This document shows, one piece after another, positions 7,700-14,383 of a stretch of 24,104 nt of DNA. This stretch comes from Thalassospira sp. UBA1131. Its GTDB lineage: Bacteria > Pseudomonadota > Alphaproteobacteria > Rhodospirillales > Thalassospiraceae. The notes under the pieces were generated by a model that saw only the letters and a list, made by a program, of their open reading frames with translations, was not told where the DNA came from and ran no database searches. The DNA lies in the NCBI RefSeq assembly GCF_002311515.1, contig NZ_DCAO01000104.1, forward strand, positions 73,636 to 97,739, in the 5' to 3' direction. The stretch's first letter is position 1, and every line of letters begins with the position of its first letter. The position numbers and the translations under genes were made by a program.

Positions 7700-8434
7700 A
7701 TGTCTTCGCTACCTCCCAATCTGAATTCGCTGCACAAACAAGAAGAACAACTTCGCCAAAAAGCGCTTGAAAATATCGAAAATGACACTGATTTCGCCCT
7801 CCATCTGAAAATGGTTGAAGCAGCGATGGATCTGTCAGAGTCTTTCCGGCAATCAAAGGGAGAAGATGAGGAACTGAATGTTCTAAGGGTTCTGTCGATA
7901 AGGACATTCAACGCGCTTGGAGCAAGTTTGAAGCTGGCATTTAGTGGCTACAACCAAAATGCAGCTCTGCAGATGCGCGACATATTGGAAACTGCATTTC
8001 TGTTGGATTATTTGCTGATGGAGAAAGGGCAAATTCTTGCTTGGTGGAATGCGGATGGCAAAACGCGTAGAGCCAAATACACGCCAGCAAAGATACGAGA
8101 AGCCTTAGACAGAAGAGACGGCTTCAAAAACAACAAAAGAAGAGATACTTACTTAATGTTCTGCGACTTGGCCGGTCACCCAAATCGCCACATGACACAT
8201 ATGCTGCGACCAACTCCAGAAAGCGAAATCGCTGCTGGCCCATTTATGGAAATGACAGGACTTAAGGCGACAATTGGCGAAATGGCCAAACTGGCATTTC
8301 AAGTCGGCGTGTCCATCAATTCATATATGGACCAAAGATATACTATCATTAACCCGAGCCAAGCCCAGTTCTTACTGGTCAGCACTAATTGGAAAAAAAC
8401 CTACTTTTCCCAAACATCAGTTAGAAACCGCTAG
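7700..8434 (+). CDS. Helical protein of unknown function (weakly DUF5677-like)
   Basis: The 244-residue protein starts at the ATG at 7700, after a purine-rich AAGAGAG; an in-frame ATG at 7631 would overlap the divergent DUF952 gene. It is mostly helical, with a charged N-terminal coil, then a hydrophobic core containing S-I-R-T-F-N-A-L-G, M-R-D-I-L-E-T-A-F-L-L-D-Y-L-L (about 99-113) and C-D-L-A-G-H-P-N-R-H. The pattern of an R-x-I-L-E helix followed later by a His-containing loop resembles DUF5677-type proteins, and the R...H content is loosely HEPN-like, but neither link is secure. The gene is more AT-rich than its neighbours and its last 18 bp overlap the end of the convergent LysR gene, consistent with insertion of foreign DNA. 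Function unknown. Confidence 0.7.
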   Translation: MSSLPPNLNSLHKQEEQLRQKALENIENDTDFALHLKMVEAAMDLSESFRQSKGEDEELNVLRVLSIRTFNALGASLKLAFSGYNQNAALQMRDILETAFLLDYLLMEKGQILAWWNADGKTRRAKYTPAKIREALDRRDGFKNNKRRDTYLMFCDLAGHPNRHMTHMLRPTPESEIAAGPFMEMTGLKATIGEMAKLAFQVGVSINSYMDQRYTIINPSQAQFLLVSTNWKKTYFSQTSVRNR

Positions 8435-9334
8435 CAACCAAGACTTGAGGTTGGAAAAACGTTCCGTCTTGGAAAATTCAGGACTGCAGACCAGCCAATA
8501 GGCCGATTTCATGGGAACCGTCGGACCAACCGGTGCCAGAAACCCTTGCGCGATATCGCCTTCAATCAGAAGGGTTCGACCCAGCCCGATGCCCATGCCG
8601 TTGATCGCGGCCTGCAACACCAGATCGGCACGGTCAAAGGCCAATGCCTTGCGATCCGTATCAAGGCTTAAACCAGCCTGCGCGCAATAATAGCCCCAGC
8701 TGAAATCCGTGCCATCGCGCTCCCCCACCGCATCCTTAAGCAAGGTGACATCACGGTTACCAAGAACATCTTCAAGCCCCCTGTCCCCGGCGACATAGCC
8801 CGGACGGGCGACCGGCACGATCGCCGCCTTTTTAAGCAAGCTGGAATGCAAACCGGGATAGGGCCCTGCGCCAAAGCGGATGGCGGCATCCATCGTGCCA
8901 GCACTGAAATCCACCGGCCGGTCATTGACGTCCAAGGCGATCTCAAGCCCGGCTTCTTGGGCACTCGCCAGATTGGGCAACACCCATTTCATCGCCAGTG
9001 CGGATGCCACCGACAGGCGCACCGTGCCTTCTGTCCGGAATTTTTCCAGCCGGTCAAACGCCCCATCCCAGACATCAACCGTTTCAATTGCCGCCGCACA
9101 CAGCACCCGGCCATATTCGGTCGGCGTGATCTGGCGCGTGGTGCGTTCAAACAACGCAAAGCCAAGCGCCTCTTCAAGCTGGGTAATCCGGTGACTGACG
9201 GCCGATTGATGCACACCCAGCTTTTCGGCCGCCTTGCTGAAACTGTTTTCACGCGCAATCGCGGCCAACACCGGGGCCAGGGGGCTCACCCGCGCAATCA
9301 GATCGCTCCGCGACATTTCATGAGATTTCTTCAT
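8417..9334 (-). CDS. LysR-family transcriptional regulator (GcvA-like)
   Basis: A 305-residue LysR regulator. The winged HTH covers about residues 17-75 (L-A-A-I-A-R-E-N-S-F-S-K-A-A-E-K-L, then V-H-Q-S-A-V-S-H-R-I-T-Q-L-E, L-F-E-R-T-T-R). The C-terminal half is a periplasmic-binding-protein-like effector domain with D-A-A-I-R-F-G-A-G-P-Y-P-G and a late G-M-G-I-G-L-G-R-T motif, the pattern seen in GcvA-type regulators. It is divergent from the phzF-like gene at 9408 with 73 bp between the starts, the usual layout for a LysR protein that controls its neighbour; effector unknown. M7 at 9316 is an alternative start. Its 3' end overlaps the convergent gene by 18 bp. Confidence 0.95.
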   Translation of the reverse strand: MKKSHEMSRSDLIARVSPLAPVLAAIARENSFSKAAEKLGVHQSAVSHRITQLEEALGFALFERTTRQITPTEYGRVLCAAAIETVDVWDGAFDRLEKFRTEGTVRLSVASALAMKWVLPNLASAQEAGLEIALDVNDRPVDFSAGTMDAAIRFGAGPYPGLHSSLLKKAAIVPVARPGYVAGDRGLEDVLGNRDVTLLKDAVGERDGTDFSWGYYCAQAGLSLDTDRKALAFDRADLVLQAAINGMGIGLGRTLLIEGDIAQGFLAPVGPTVPMKSAYWLVCSPEFSKTERFSNLKSWLLAVSN

Positions 9335-9407
9335 CTATATATGAGTCCAGAATCCCTGTGAGATTTATTAAAACAGCCACAACAGAGATTTTATCAGGAA
9401 TAGAGTC

Positions 9408-10328
9408 ATGAGTACATCTCAACAAAATACCAAAACCGTCCCGGTGCAGATCGTCAATGCGTTTGTGAAAAATGGTCAGGGCGGCAATCCGGCCGGGGTC
9501 GTGCTGGATGCCGATCAATACAGCGACGCGCAAAAGCTGTTGATTGCCCAGAAAGTCGGGCTTTCCGAAACCGCCTTTGTCTCGAAATCCGAGACCTGCG
9601 GCATCAAGCTTGATTTCTTTACACCGACCAAACGCATCGCCCATTGCGGCCATGCGACCGTCGCAACCTTTTCCTATCTTGCCGCACTCGAACGCTTTGG
9701 CGATGGCGAGACATCAAAGGAAACCGTCGATGGCCCGCGCAAGATCATCCTTGATCACGGCATGGCCTATATGGAGCAACTGGCCCCGACCTACACCCCG
9801 GCCAGCAAGTGGGTTGATCAGGGTGTCACGCTGTGTGATGTGCTGCAATCGCTTGCGATCACGTCTGATGATCTTGATGACCGCGCCCGCCCGGTGCTGG
9901 TCAATACGGGCAATAACTTCATCGTTATTGCCGTGAAAGATCAGGCGACGCTTGCCAACATCACGCCCGATCAGGACGCCATCAACGCGATTAGTGAGAA
10001 ACTGGACCTGATCGGCTATTACATCTTCACCACCGAAACCGGTGGCGCAGGTGATACCGGGATTGACGCCACCACCCGCATGTTCGCCCCGCGCTACGGC
10101 ATCACCGAAGAAGCCGCCACCGGCATGGCCGCCGGCCCGCTGGCCTGCGTCCTTCATGATCTGCTGGACATCAAAAAGGACAGCTTCCTGATCGCCCAGG
10201 GCGAATTCATGCCCGAACCGTCCCCCAGCCAGATCAAGGTCACACTGGACCTTAAAGATGACCGCATCACCGGCCTTCTGGCAGGTGGTCAGGGCAAGGT
10301 GATGAAAAACCTTAAGATTGTGCTTTAA
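9408..10328 (+). CDS. PhzF-family isomerase/epimerase
   Basis: A 306-residue PhzF/diaminopimelate-epimerase-fold protein. The N-terminal domain shows G-G-N-P-A-G-V-V (about 25-32), G-L-S-E-T-A-F-V with the catalytic glutamate Glu54, and F-F-T-P-T-K-R-I-A-H-C-G-H-A-T-V-A; the second domain carries T-R-M-F-A-P-R-Y-G-I-T-E-E-A-A-T-G-M-A-A-G-P-L-A. This is the proton-shuttling isomerase architecture of PhzF. There are no other phenazine genes nearby, so the role is likely isomerisation or epimerisation of an unknown small metabolite, not phenazine synthesis. The start follows AGGA by about 9 nt. Divergent LysR gene upstream, terminator hairpin at 10356 downstream. Confidence 0.95.
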   Translation: MSTSQQNTKTVPVQIVNAFVKNGQGGNPAGVVLDADQYSDAQKLLIAQKVGLSETAFVSKSETCGIKLDFFTPTKRIAHCGHATVATFSYLAALERFGDGETSKETVDGPRKIILDHGMAYMEQLAPTYTPASKWVDQGVTLCDVLQSLAITSDDLDDRARPVLVNTGNNFIVIAVKDQATLANITPDQDAINAISEKLDLIGYYIFTTETGGAGDTGIDATTRMFAPRYGITEEAATGMAAGPLACVLHDLLDIKKDSFLIAQGEFMPEPSPSQIKVTLDLKDDRITGLLAGGQGKVMKNLKIVL

Positions 10329-10355
10329 GCACGGATTGGTGTCAGGACCAAAGTT

Positions 10356-10391
10356 TGGCGCTTCTGCAAACTCGCAGGAGCGCCACATTTT
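10356..10391 (+). terminator. Rho-independent terminator of the phzF-like gene
   Basis: TGGCGCTTCTGC (10356-10367) pairs with GCAGGAGCGCCA (10374-10385) across a 6-nt loop, 12 bp with one G-U pair, followed by a short T run (10388-10391). It separates the phzF-like gene from the hip operon, and its tail touches the first palindrome of the hip control region. Confidence 0.8.
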
Positions 10392-10404
10392 ACCCATAAG
10401 TAAA
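10389..10404. promoter_or_regulatory. Operator O1 of the hip operon (16-bp palindrome)
   Basis: TTTACCCATAAGTAAA, an imperfect palindrome with arms TTTAC/GTAAA. It is the outermost of three copies upstream of hipB and lies 49 bp from the next one. Probably bound by the HipB-like repressor; that is inference from position and repetition. Confidence 0.75.
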
Positions 10405-10437
10405 ATTTAGCTAAAAATCGGGACACAATCACCGAAT

Positions 10438-10453
10438 TTTACTTACAGGTAAA
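10438..10453. promoter_or_regulatory. Operator O2 of the hip operon
   Basis: TTTACTTACAGGTAAA, the second copy of the palindrome with arms TTTAC/GTAAA and a diverged centre. It ends 6 bp before the proposed -35 box, and starts exactly 49 bp after O1 and 49 bp before O3. Confidence 0.75.
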
Positions 10454-10459
10454 CTTCAC

Positions 10460-10488
10460 TTTACATTCGCAGCAAAACCCCCTAAATT
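10460..10488 (+). promoter_or_regulatory. Probable sigma-70 promoter of the hip operon
   Basis: A -35 box TTTACA (10460-10465, five of six consensus bases), a 17-bp spacer and a -10 box TAAATT (10483-10488, four of six). Transcription would begin around 10495, inside operator O3, leaving a leader of about 20 nt before hipB. Repressor bound at O3 would cover the start point, and O2 sits just upstream of the -35 box. Confidence 0.6.
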
Positions 10489-10505
10489 TACCCATAGGTA
10501 AATTT
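10484..10505. promoter_or_regulatory. Operator O3 of the hip operon, perfect extended palindrome
   Basis: AAATTTACC (10484-10492) and GGTAAATTT (10497-10505) are perfect inverted repeats around CATA; the core shared with O1 and O2 is 10487-10502. It overlaps the -10 box and transcription start and ends next to the GGAGGA Shine-Dalgarno of hipB, so occupancy should block expression. Confidence 0.85.
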
Positions 10506-10515
10506 GGAGGATACC

Positions 10516-10776
10516 ATGCACATCACCCGCATGGACGAGCTTGGCCCGGAAATCCGTAAGGCCCGCAAGGCGCTTGGCCTGTCGCAAACCGATCTGGCGC
10601 TTGCCACGGGGCTTAGCATCAAGTTCCTCAGCCAGCTTGAAACCGGCAAGGCCGACAATCCAAGCTTTGCCAATATCCTGGACATCACCCGCGCCCTTGG
10701 CGGTCAGGTGATGCTGGACTGGTCGGATATGGCATCCGAACCCGATCCCGACCAAACGGACGGAGACCGGGCATGA
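10516..10776 (+). CDS. hipB: HipB-like XRE antitoxin / repressor
   Basis: An 86-residue protein with an XRE-type HTH across about residues 10-60: L-G-P-E-I-R-K-A-R-K-A-L-G-L-S-Q-T-D-L-A, then G-L-S-I-K-F-L-S-Q-L-E-T-G-K and N-I-L-D-I-T-R-A-L-G-G. The ATG at 10516 follows GGAGG by 5 nt; a TTG four codons earlier is in frame but lies inside the palindrome and Shine-Dalgarno. HipB proteins neutralise HipA and repress the operon by binding palindromes in the promoter; three candidate palindromes precede this gene. The acidic C-terminal tail (D-P-D-Q-T-D-G-D) may be the HipA-contacting or degradable part. It overlaps hipA by 4 bp (ATGA), so translation is probably coupled. Confidence 0.92.
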   Translation: MHITRMDELGPEIRKARKALGLSQTDLALATGLSIKFLSQLETGKADNPSFANILDITRALGGQVMLDWSDMASEPDPDQTDGDRA

Positions 10777-12089
10777 CCAAAACCCTTCTGGTCCTTGCCA
10801 ATGGCCGCGACCGGGTTGGCGTTTTGCGCGCCGATGCACGCGGTTATATGTCGTTTGAATATGACCCGGAATGGCTTGCAAGCCCTGCGGCCTATCCGGT
10901 TTCGCAAAGCATTCCGCTTCGGGATGGTGCGTTTGACCATCAGGCCATTGAACCATTCTTTGACGGGCTTCTGCCCGATAAAAAGGATGTCCGCCGCCAG
11001 ATCGCAGCATTGTTTGATGTCGCACCGACGGACGAGTTTAGCATTCTGGAACATATCGGGCGCGATTGCGCCGGGGCCTTGATGCTGATCCATCCCGATC
11101 AGGCGGAAAGCCCCCTGCAATCCGGTGTCCGTCTTTCGGCGATCTCGACCAATGATCTTGCCAAACGCATTGCCGAGCTGCCCCAAAGACCGCTTTTCAT
11201 CGAAGAGGATGAAGTTGTCCTGTCACTGGCCGGGGTCAATGACAAGGCCGCGGTTTATATCGATCCAGCCACACAGGAAATCTCCCTGCCGTTTGGCGGA
11301 TATCCAAGTACCCATATCCTCAAGATCGATATCGAACGCCTGCCGGACTCTACCCGGACCGAGCATTTCTGCATGAAACTTGCGCGCAAGATCGACCTTG
11401 ATGCCGCGCACACCAAAATCCGCCTGTTCAATGATCGCCCTGTCCTGTTCGTCACCCGCTTTGACCGCGCCTACGCCCAGACATCAAACGGCGTCCGCGT
11501 TACGCGCCTGCATCAGGAAGATTTCTGTCAGGCACTTGGGGTGAACCCGGATGTCAAATATGAACGTCAGGGCGGACCGGACCTTGCCGCGATGTTTACG
11601 CTCACCAAACAGGCATCCACCATCCCGGCGCGCGATATCCCCAAATTGCTTGGGTTTGTGATTTTCAATTTCCTGATCGGCAACCCGGATGCCCACGCCA
11701 AGAACTATTCCCTGATCTATCGACAACGCCCGACAAATGCCAATGCGACAAATGTCCACACCGCGATCAGTCCGCTCTATGACGTCAACAATGGTGCGGC
11801 ATTTCGCGATTGCTTCAAAAGCCAGCGCCCCCGCCTCGCCCAATCCATCGGCGGATGCTTTGACCCGACCGAACTGGACTGGTCGCACTGGGAAGCCCAG
11901 GCCCGCATGATCGGAAGCTCCCCCACCGCGCTTCGCAAGGCGTTGCTCAACATGGCAAAGAAAGTCCGCGAAACCATCACTCCGCTGCGCGATGAAGTTC
12001 GCGGCACGGATGCCGACAGCCCCCGTCTGGACCATATCGTTGACGATGTGTCGAACCGGTGTGAAGCTTGGATCAGAAAACTGGGGTGA
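10773..12089 (+). CDS. hipA: HipA-like serine/threonine kinase toxin
   Basis: A 438-residue full-length HipA. The N-terminal subdomain (G-V-L-R-A near 16-20 to P-F-F-D-G-L-L-P-D at about 61-69) precedes the kinase core: S-L-A-G-V-N-D-K (151-158, the regulatory Ser loop and ATP lid region), S-T-H-I-L-K-I with the ATP-binding lysine at 184, V-T-R-F-D-R (227-232), H-Q-E-D-F, the catalytic loop G-N-P-D-A-H-A-K-N with Asp306, and metal-binding Asp337 in P-L-Y-D-V. All catalytic residues of the fold are present, so it should be active. In Escherichia coli HipA phosphorylates glutamyl-tRNA synthetase and halts growth; whether the target is the same here is unknown. It overlaps hipB by 4 bp, and the next gene starts 4 nt after its stop. 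Confidence 0.95.
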   Translation: MTKTLLVLANGRDRVGVLRADARGYMSFEYDPEWLASPAAYPVSQSIPLRDGAFDHQAIEPFFDGLLPDKKDVRRQIAALFDVAPTDEFSILEHIGRDCAGALMLIHPDQAESPLQSGVRLSAISTNDLAKRIAELPQRPLFIEEDEVVLSLAGVNDKAAVYIDPATQEISLPFGGYPSTHILKIDIERLPDSTRTEHFCMKLARKIDLDAAHTKIRLFNDRPVLFVTRFDRAYAQTSNGVRVTRLHQEDFCQALGVNPDVKYERQGGPDLAAMFTLTKQASTIPARDIPKLLGFVIFNFLIGNPDAHAKNYSLIYRQRPTNANATNVHTAISPLYDVNNGAAFRDCFKSQRPRLAQSIGGCFDPTELDWSHWEAQARMIGSSPTALRKALLNMAKKVRETITPLRDEVRGTDADSPRLDHIVDDVSNRCEAWIRKLG

Positions 12090-12093
12090 TCAC

Positions 12094-12498
12094 ATGGATG
12101 ATGATTTCGAATTGCCGCCGGGCATCGGCCCGCACAATGACCGCGAACTGGAACTAATGCTGGCCGGAACAAAGCCGATGGCAATGTTCTCGGACGCAGT
12201 CCACGTCAGCGACTATTTCCCCGAAGCCGACTTTGCCCCGCATGTCAAAGCAGGCCGGATCATCCGCGTTGAGGAAATCATCCCCAAAGAGCCGTACGAC
12301 ATGCGTTACCTGTTCTACGCCCTGCCCGGCGAAGACTGGCGGATTGAGGAAGCGTTGGTGATGTGTCGCAATTTATGCGCCGGAACTGTTAAGGATCACG
12401 ACGCTGATTCTGCGCGGATGGGTGAGTTGTTAGGGTATTCAGCACAGGATATAACGGCGTTCCTTGAACACCTCCAAAGAGGCAGAAATCAAGAATGA
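12094..12498 (+). CDS. Small acidic protein of unknown function, third gene of the hip operon
   Basis: A 134-residue acidic protein I do not recognise. The ATG at 12094 lies 4 nt after hipA's stop, with only a weak G-rich GGGGTG before it; an in-frame ATG at 11992 lies inside hipA and is unlikely. Visible features are P-P-G-I-G-P-H-N-D-R-E-L-E-L-M-L (about 8-23), P-M-A-M-F-S-D, a run of mixed strand/helix with W-R-I-E-E-A-L, and a C-terminal G-E-L-L-G-Y-S-A-Q-D-I-T-A-F-L-E-H helix. No membrane segment or signal peptide. Its 4-bp ATGA overlap with the next gene implies co-expression. It might be an accessory or additional antitoxin for HipA or for the nuclease-like partner; this is a guess from position. 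Confidence 0.8.
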   Translation: MDDDFELPPGIGPHNDRELELMLAGTKPMAMFSDAVHVSDYFPEADFAPHVKAGRIIRVEEIIPKEPYDMRYLFYALPGEDWRIEEALVMCRNLCAGTVKDHDADSARMGELLGYSAQDITAFLEHLQRGRNQE

Positions 12499-13202
12499 CC
12501 TCAGATTCTCAAAAGCGTGATGAGCGCAACTTTGTGCTCAAAGCTTCTCAGCTACTAAATACCTCGTGGGAAATTTTAGAACAGCGCGAGAAACCAGATT
12601 TTATCATAAAAGAGGGCGTACTTACTTTTGGTCTGGAGGTAAGGGAAATTTTTCTTAATGAAAATCAGAACAAAGGGGGATCGTCCGTAAAACAGACTGA
12701 ACAACATCGAAGCAAAGAATTGGAAAAATTTGCTCAGGGTTTTGAGAAAACATCTGATTTGACATTGCATGTTCGGCTTCTTAGGAAGCCAGATGCCGGA
12801 AATATCTCTGAATGCGAGTTAAAAGAACTGCATCAAGCCTTAATGGCAGAAAACCTTGAAAGCAGAGAAACCGGCTACCGAACTCAATTTTTGCTCCGTT
12901 GCGGCACCAAGGTTTGGGTCACCAAAGAATTTCATTCTCGCTGGTACGTTGTAAACGACAGAGTCGGATGGGTAAGCCAAGATCCGGTTGAGCTCATTCA
13001 AGCCGCAATCGATACAAAATGCAAAAAGCTGAATACTTATCGTAAGAATGCAGGACCAGATGTACGCTTACTTTTGGTCGCCAACCACCTGAATAACAGT
13101 GGGAAAATCACGCTCTCACTAATGACCAGCAGGTCTTTTGATCTGCAAGGCTTTACGAAAGTCTACTTCTTATCTCATCCATTAGAAGCTTTGGAGCTCT
13201 GA
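12495..13202 (+). CDS. Putative PD-(D/E)XK-type nuclease-fold protein, fourth gene of the hip operon
   Basis: The 235-residue product starts in an ATGA overlap with the preceding gene. Residues 34-51 contain P-D-F-I-I, a short turn and G-L-E-V-R-E-I, that is Pro-Asp, then 12 residues, then Glu-x-Arg, which is the spacing of the PD-(D/E)XK nuclease core (Asp35, Glu48, Arg50 in the lysine position). The C-terminal part has a basic helix K-K-L-N-T-Y-R-K followed by D-V-R-L-L-L-V-A-N-H, as in several restriction-like folds. The link is by motif only, and with arginine instead of lysine activity is uncertain. The gene is distinctly more AT-rich than hipA, so it may have joined the operon from elsewhere. 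It ends 11 nt from the end of the convergent PIN gene. Confidence 0.75.
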   Translation: MTSDSQKRDERNFVLKASQLLNTSWEILEQREKPDFIIKEGVLTFGLEVREIFLNENQNKGGSSVKQTEQHRSKELEKFAQGFEKTSDLTLHVRLLRKPDAGNISECELKELHQALMAENLESRETGYRTQFLLRCGTKVWVTKEFHSRWYVVNDRVGWVSQDPVELIQAAIDTKCKKLNTYRKNAGPDVRLLLVANHLNNSGKITLSLMTSRSFDLQGFTKVYFLSHPLEALEL

Positions 13203-13213
13203 CGTCGGTTGCT

Positions 13214-13789
13214 TCACCAATATTGCTCATACTCCTTGAGCAAAAGCGCGGTCGTCATCAAACCTCGGCTTTCCGCAAACTGAATGATCTTATCCGTTGT
13301 AAGAGCCGGGTTTTGATAGCGCACTCGCATGGCCTTCAATGCGCCAAAGGCTGTTTGCTCATGCAGGGTTATGGTATCTGCGATGAATTCATCAGGTGAT
13401 TTGAGCTCAACCCCGAACTTCGCCAATTCACTCGGCGGAAAATCTTTGAGGTTATCTGTCACCAGAACCTGCGCGTTGGTGTGAATTGCCGCGGCCAGAA
13501 CGTGGCGATCATCGGGATCTGGCAGTGACACCGCCGAAATCAGCGCGTCATATCCGGTCACGCAGGCATCTCTGAATGCCCGCTCAATTGCCGCACGCTG
13601 CTTGGTCCCATCCGCCTCGCCCTTGGTGATTTTTAGGATCGCCCGTTCGGTTTCATCAAGGATCTGAGGGCTCCAGCGGGGACGAAACAGTTCAGCTCGC
13701 GCTAGACTGAGTAACAAGTTCCGCTTGAACGCATCGGCCAGAACACAGGCATCAAGAAGTGCTGTAAAATGGTCTGCCCGATATGTCAT
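13214..13789 (-). CDS. PIN-domain ribonuclease toxin
   Basis: A 191-residue PIN protein (PIN_3/VapC-like). The acidic quartet of the fold is visible: Asp13 in L-L-D-A-C-V-L-A-D-A, Glu46 in L-D-E-T-E-R, Asp94 in D-P-D-D-R-H-V-L-A-A-A-I, and Asp112 in V-L-V-T-D-N-L-K-D-F-P. PIN toxins cut RNA at the ribosome or in tRNA and need a metal ion. Residues 130-191 are an extra helical tail beyond the core domain. The start lies 6 nt after the antitoxin's stop, so they form a two-gene operon read from 14266. RNA target unknown. Confidence 0.92.
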   Translation of the reverse strand: MTYRADHFTALLDACVLADAFKRNLLLSLARAELFRPRWSPQILDETERAILKITKGEADGTKQRAAIERAFRDACVTGYDALISAVSLPDPDDRHVLAAAIHTNAQVLVTDNLKDFPPSELAKFGVELKSPDEFIADTITLHEQTAFGALKAMRVRYQNPALTTDKIIQFAESRGLMTTALLLKEYEQYW

Positions 13790-13795
13790 CTGCGA

Positions 13796-14266
13796 TTAAT
13801 ATCCTTTCAGAAGAAGCTCTGCATCCATCTTTGCCAATTCAGACAAGGCCTCGTCACGTTCGGCATCCCGCCGGGCTTTATAAGCGAACAAATCCTCAGC
13901 CTTAATCCTGCGATGCCGACCTACAGTTGTAAATTTGATATCACCCGCTTCGAGCAGCTTGATCAAGTAGGGCCGAGAAACATTCAACAGATCTGCCGCC
14001 TGCTGCGTGGTCAAGTCTACCGAAAGCGGCACCATCTGAAATCCTTGACGGCTGGAAACCAGACGCAGCAAAGCCATCAGGCTCTCCGTCAGCGCCGGGC
14101 TTAGCGTGATCGTTTCTGGCTTACCGTCACCGGGCGTAACTGTCAGCTTGGTATCTTCACCTTCTTTTGTCTGCGAAGCAATGATCTGGCGAAGCTGATC
14201 CGCTGTCGCGCTTTCAATTTGCGTTGGCAATCTACCGCCAAAATCGTCTTTGCGAATTGCCGACAT
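13796..14266 (-). CDS. HTH excisionase-type antitoxin partner of the PIN toxin
   Basis: A 156-residue protein whose C-terminal half carries a MerR/excisionase-like winged HTH: L-T-T-Q-Q-A-A-D-L-L-N-V-S-R-P-Y-L-I-K-L-L (about 85-105), then G-D-I-K-F-T-T-V-G-R-H-R-R-I-K-A-E-D. The N-terminal half (residues 1-80) is less ordered and probably binds and neutralises the PIN toxin encoded 6 nt downstream. Such excisionase-like proteins are known partners of PIN_3 toxins. A good promoter (14327-14355) and a triplicated 9-bp element just upstream of it make autoregulation likely. The Shine-Dalgarno GGAG is about 9 nt before the ATG. Confidence 0.88.
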   Translation of the reverse strand: MSAIRKDDFGGRLPTQIESATADQLRQIIASQTKEGEDTKLTVTPGDGKPETITLSPALTESLMALLRLVSSRQGFQMVPLSVDLTTQQAADLLNVSRPYLIKLLEAGDIKFTTVGRHRRIKAEDLFAYKARRDAERDEALSELAKMDAELLLKGY

Positions 14267-14326
14267 CTCTTATCTCCATTCCCTTTTCCCACATCGCCAG
14301 CCTCTTCGGCCCTTAGATGCAGCTAT

Positions 14327-14355
14327 ATCATATGCCACTCCCGCGATAAACGCAA
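14327..14355 (-). promoter_or_regulatory. Promoter of the antitoxin/PIN operon
   Basis: On the minus strand, -35 TTGCGT (14355-14350), a 17-bp spacer and -10 TATGAT (14332-14327, five of six consensus bases). It lies about 60 bp upstream of the antitoxin start, immediately downstream of the tandem 9-bp repeats. Confidence 0.65.
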
Positions 14356-14356
14356 T

Positions 14357-14383
14357 ATTCGAAACATCCGAAATATTCGAAAT
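14357..14383. repeat. Three tandem 9-bp repeats (ATTCGAAAC-type)
   Basis: ATTCGAAAC, ATCCGAAAT and ATTCGAAAT follow one another without a gap, one base upstream of the -35 box of the antitoxin promoter and touching the holin stop codon. The spacing places them where an operator or activator site would sit; each contains the palindrome-like TTCGAA or a variant. They may be the binding site of the HTH antitoxin, or part of a prophage junction. Confidence 0.7.

Noticed and set aside
9335..9407. LysR-binding site in the divergent spacer
   Set aside because: A site is expected here, but I found no convincing T-N11-A inverted repeat, so none is annotated.
9408..10328. Phenazine biosynthesis gene
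   Set aside because: The PhzF fold is clear, but no other phenazine genes are present; PhzF homologs are common outside that pathway.
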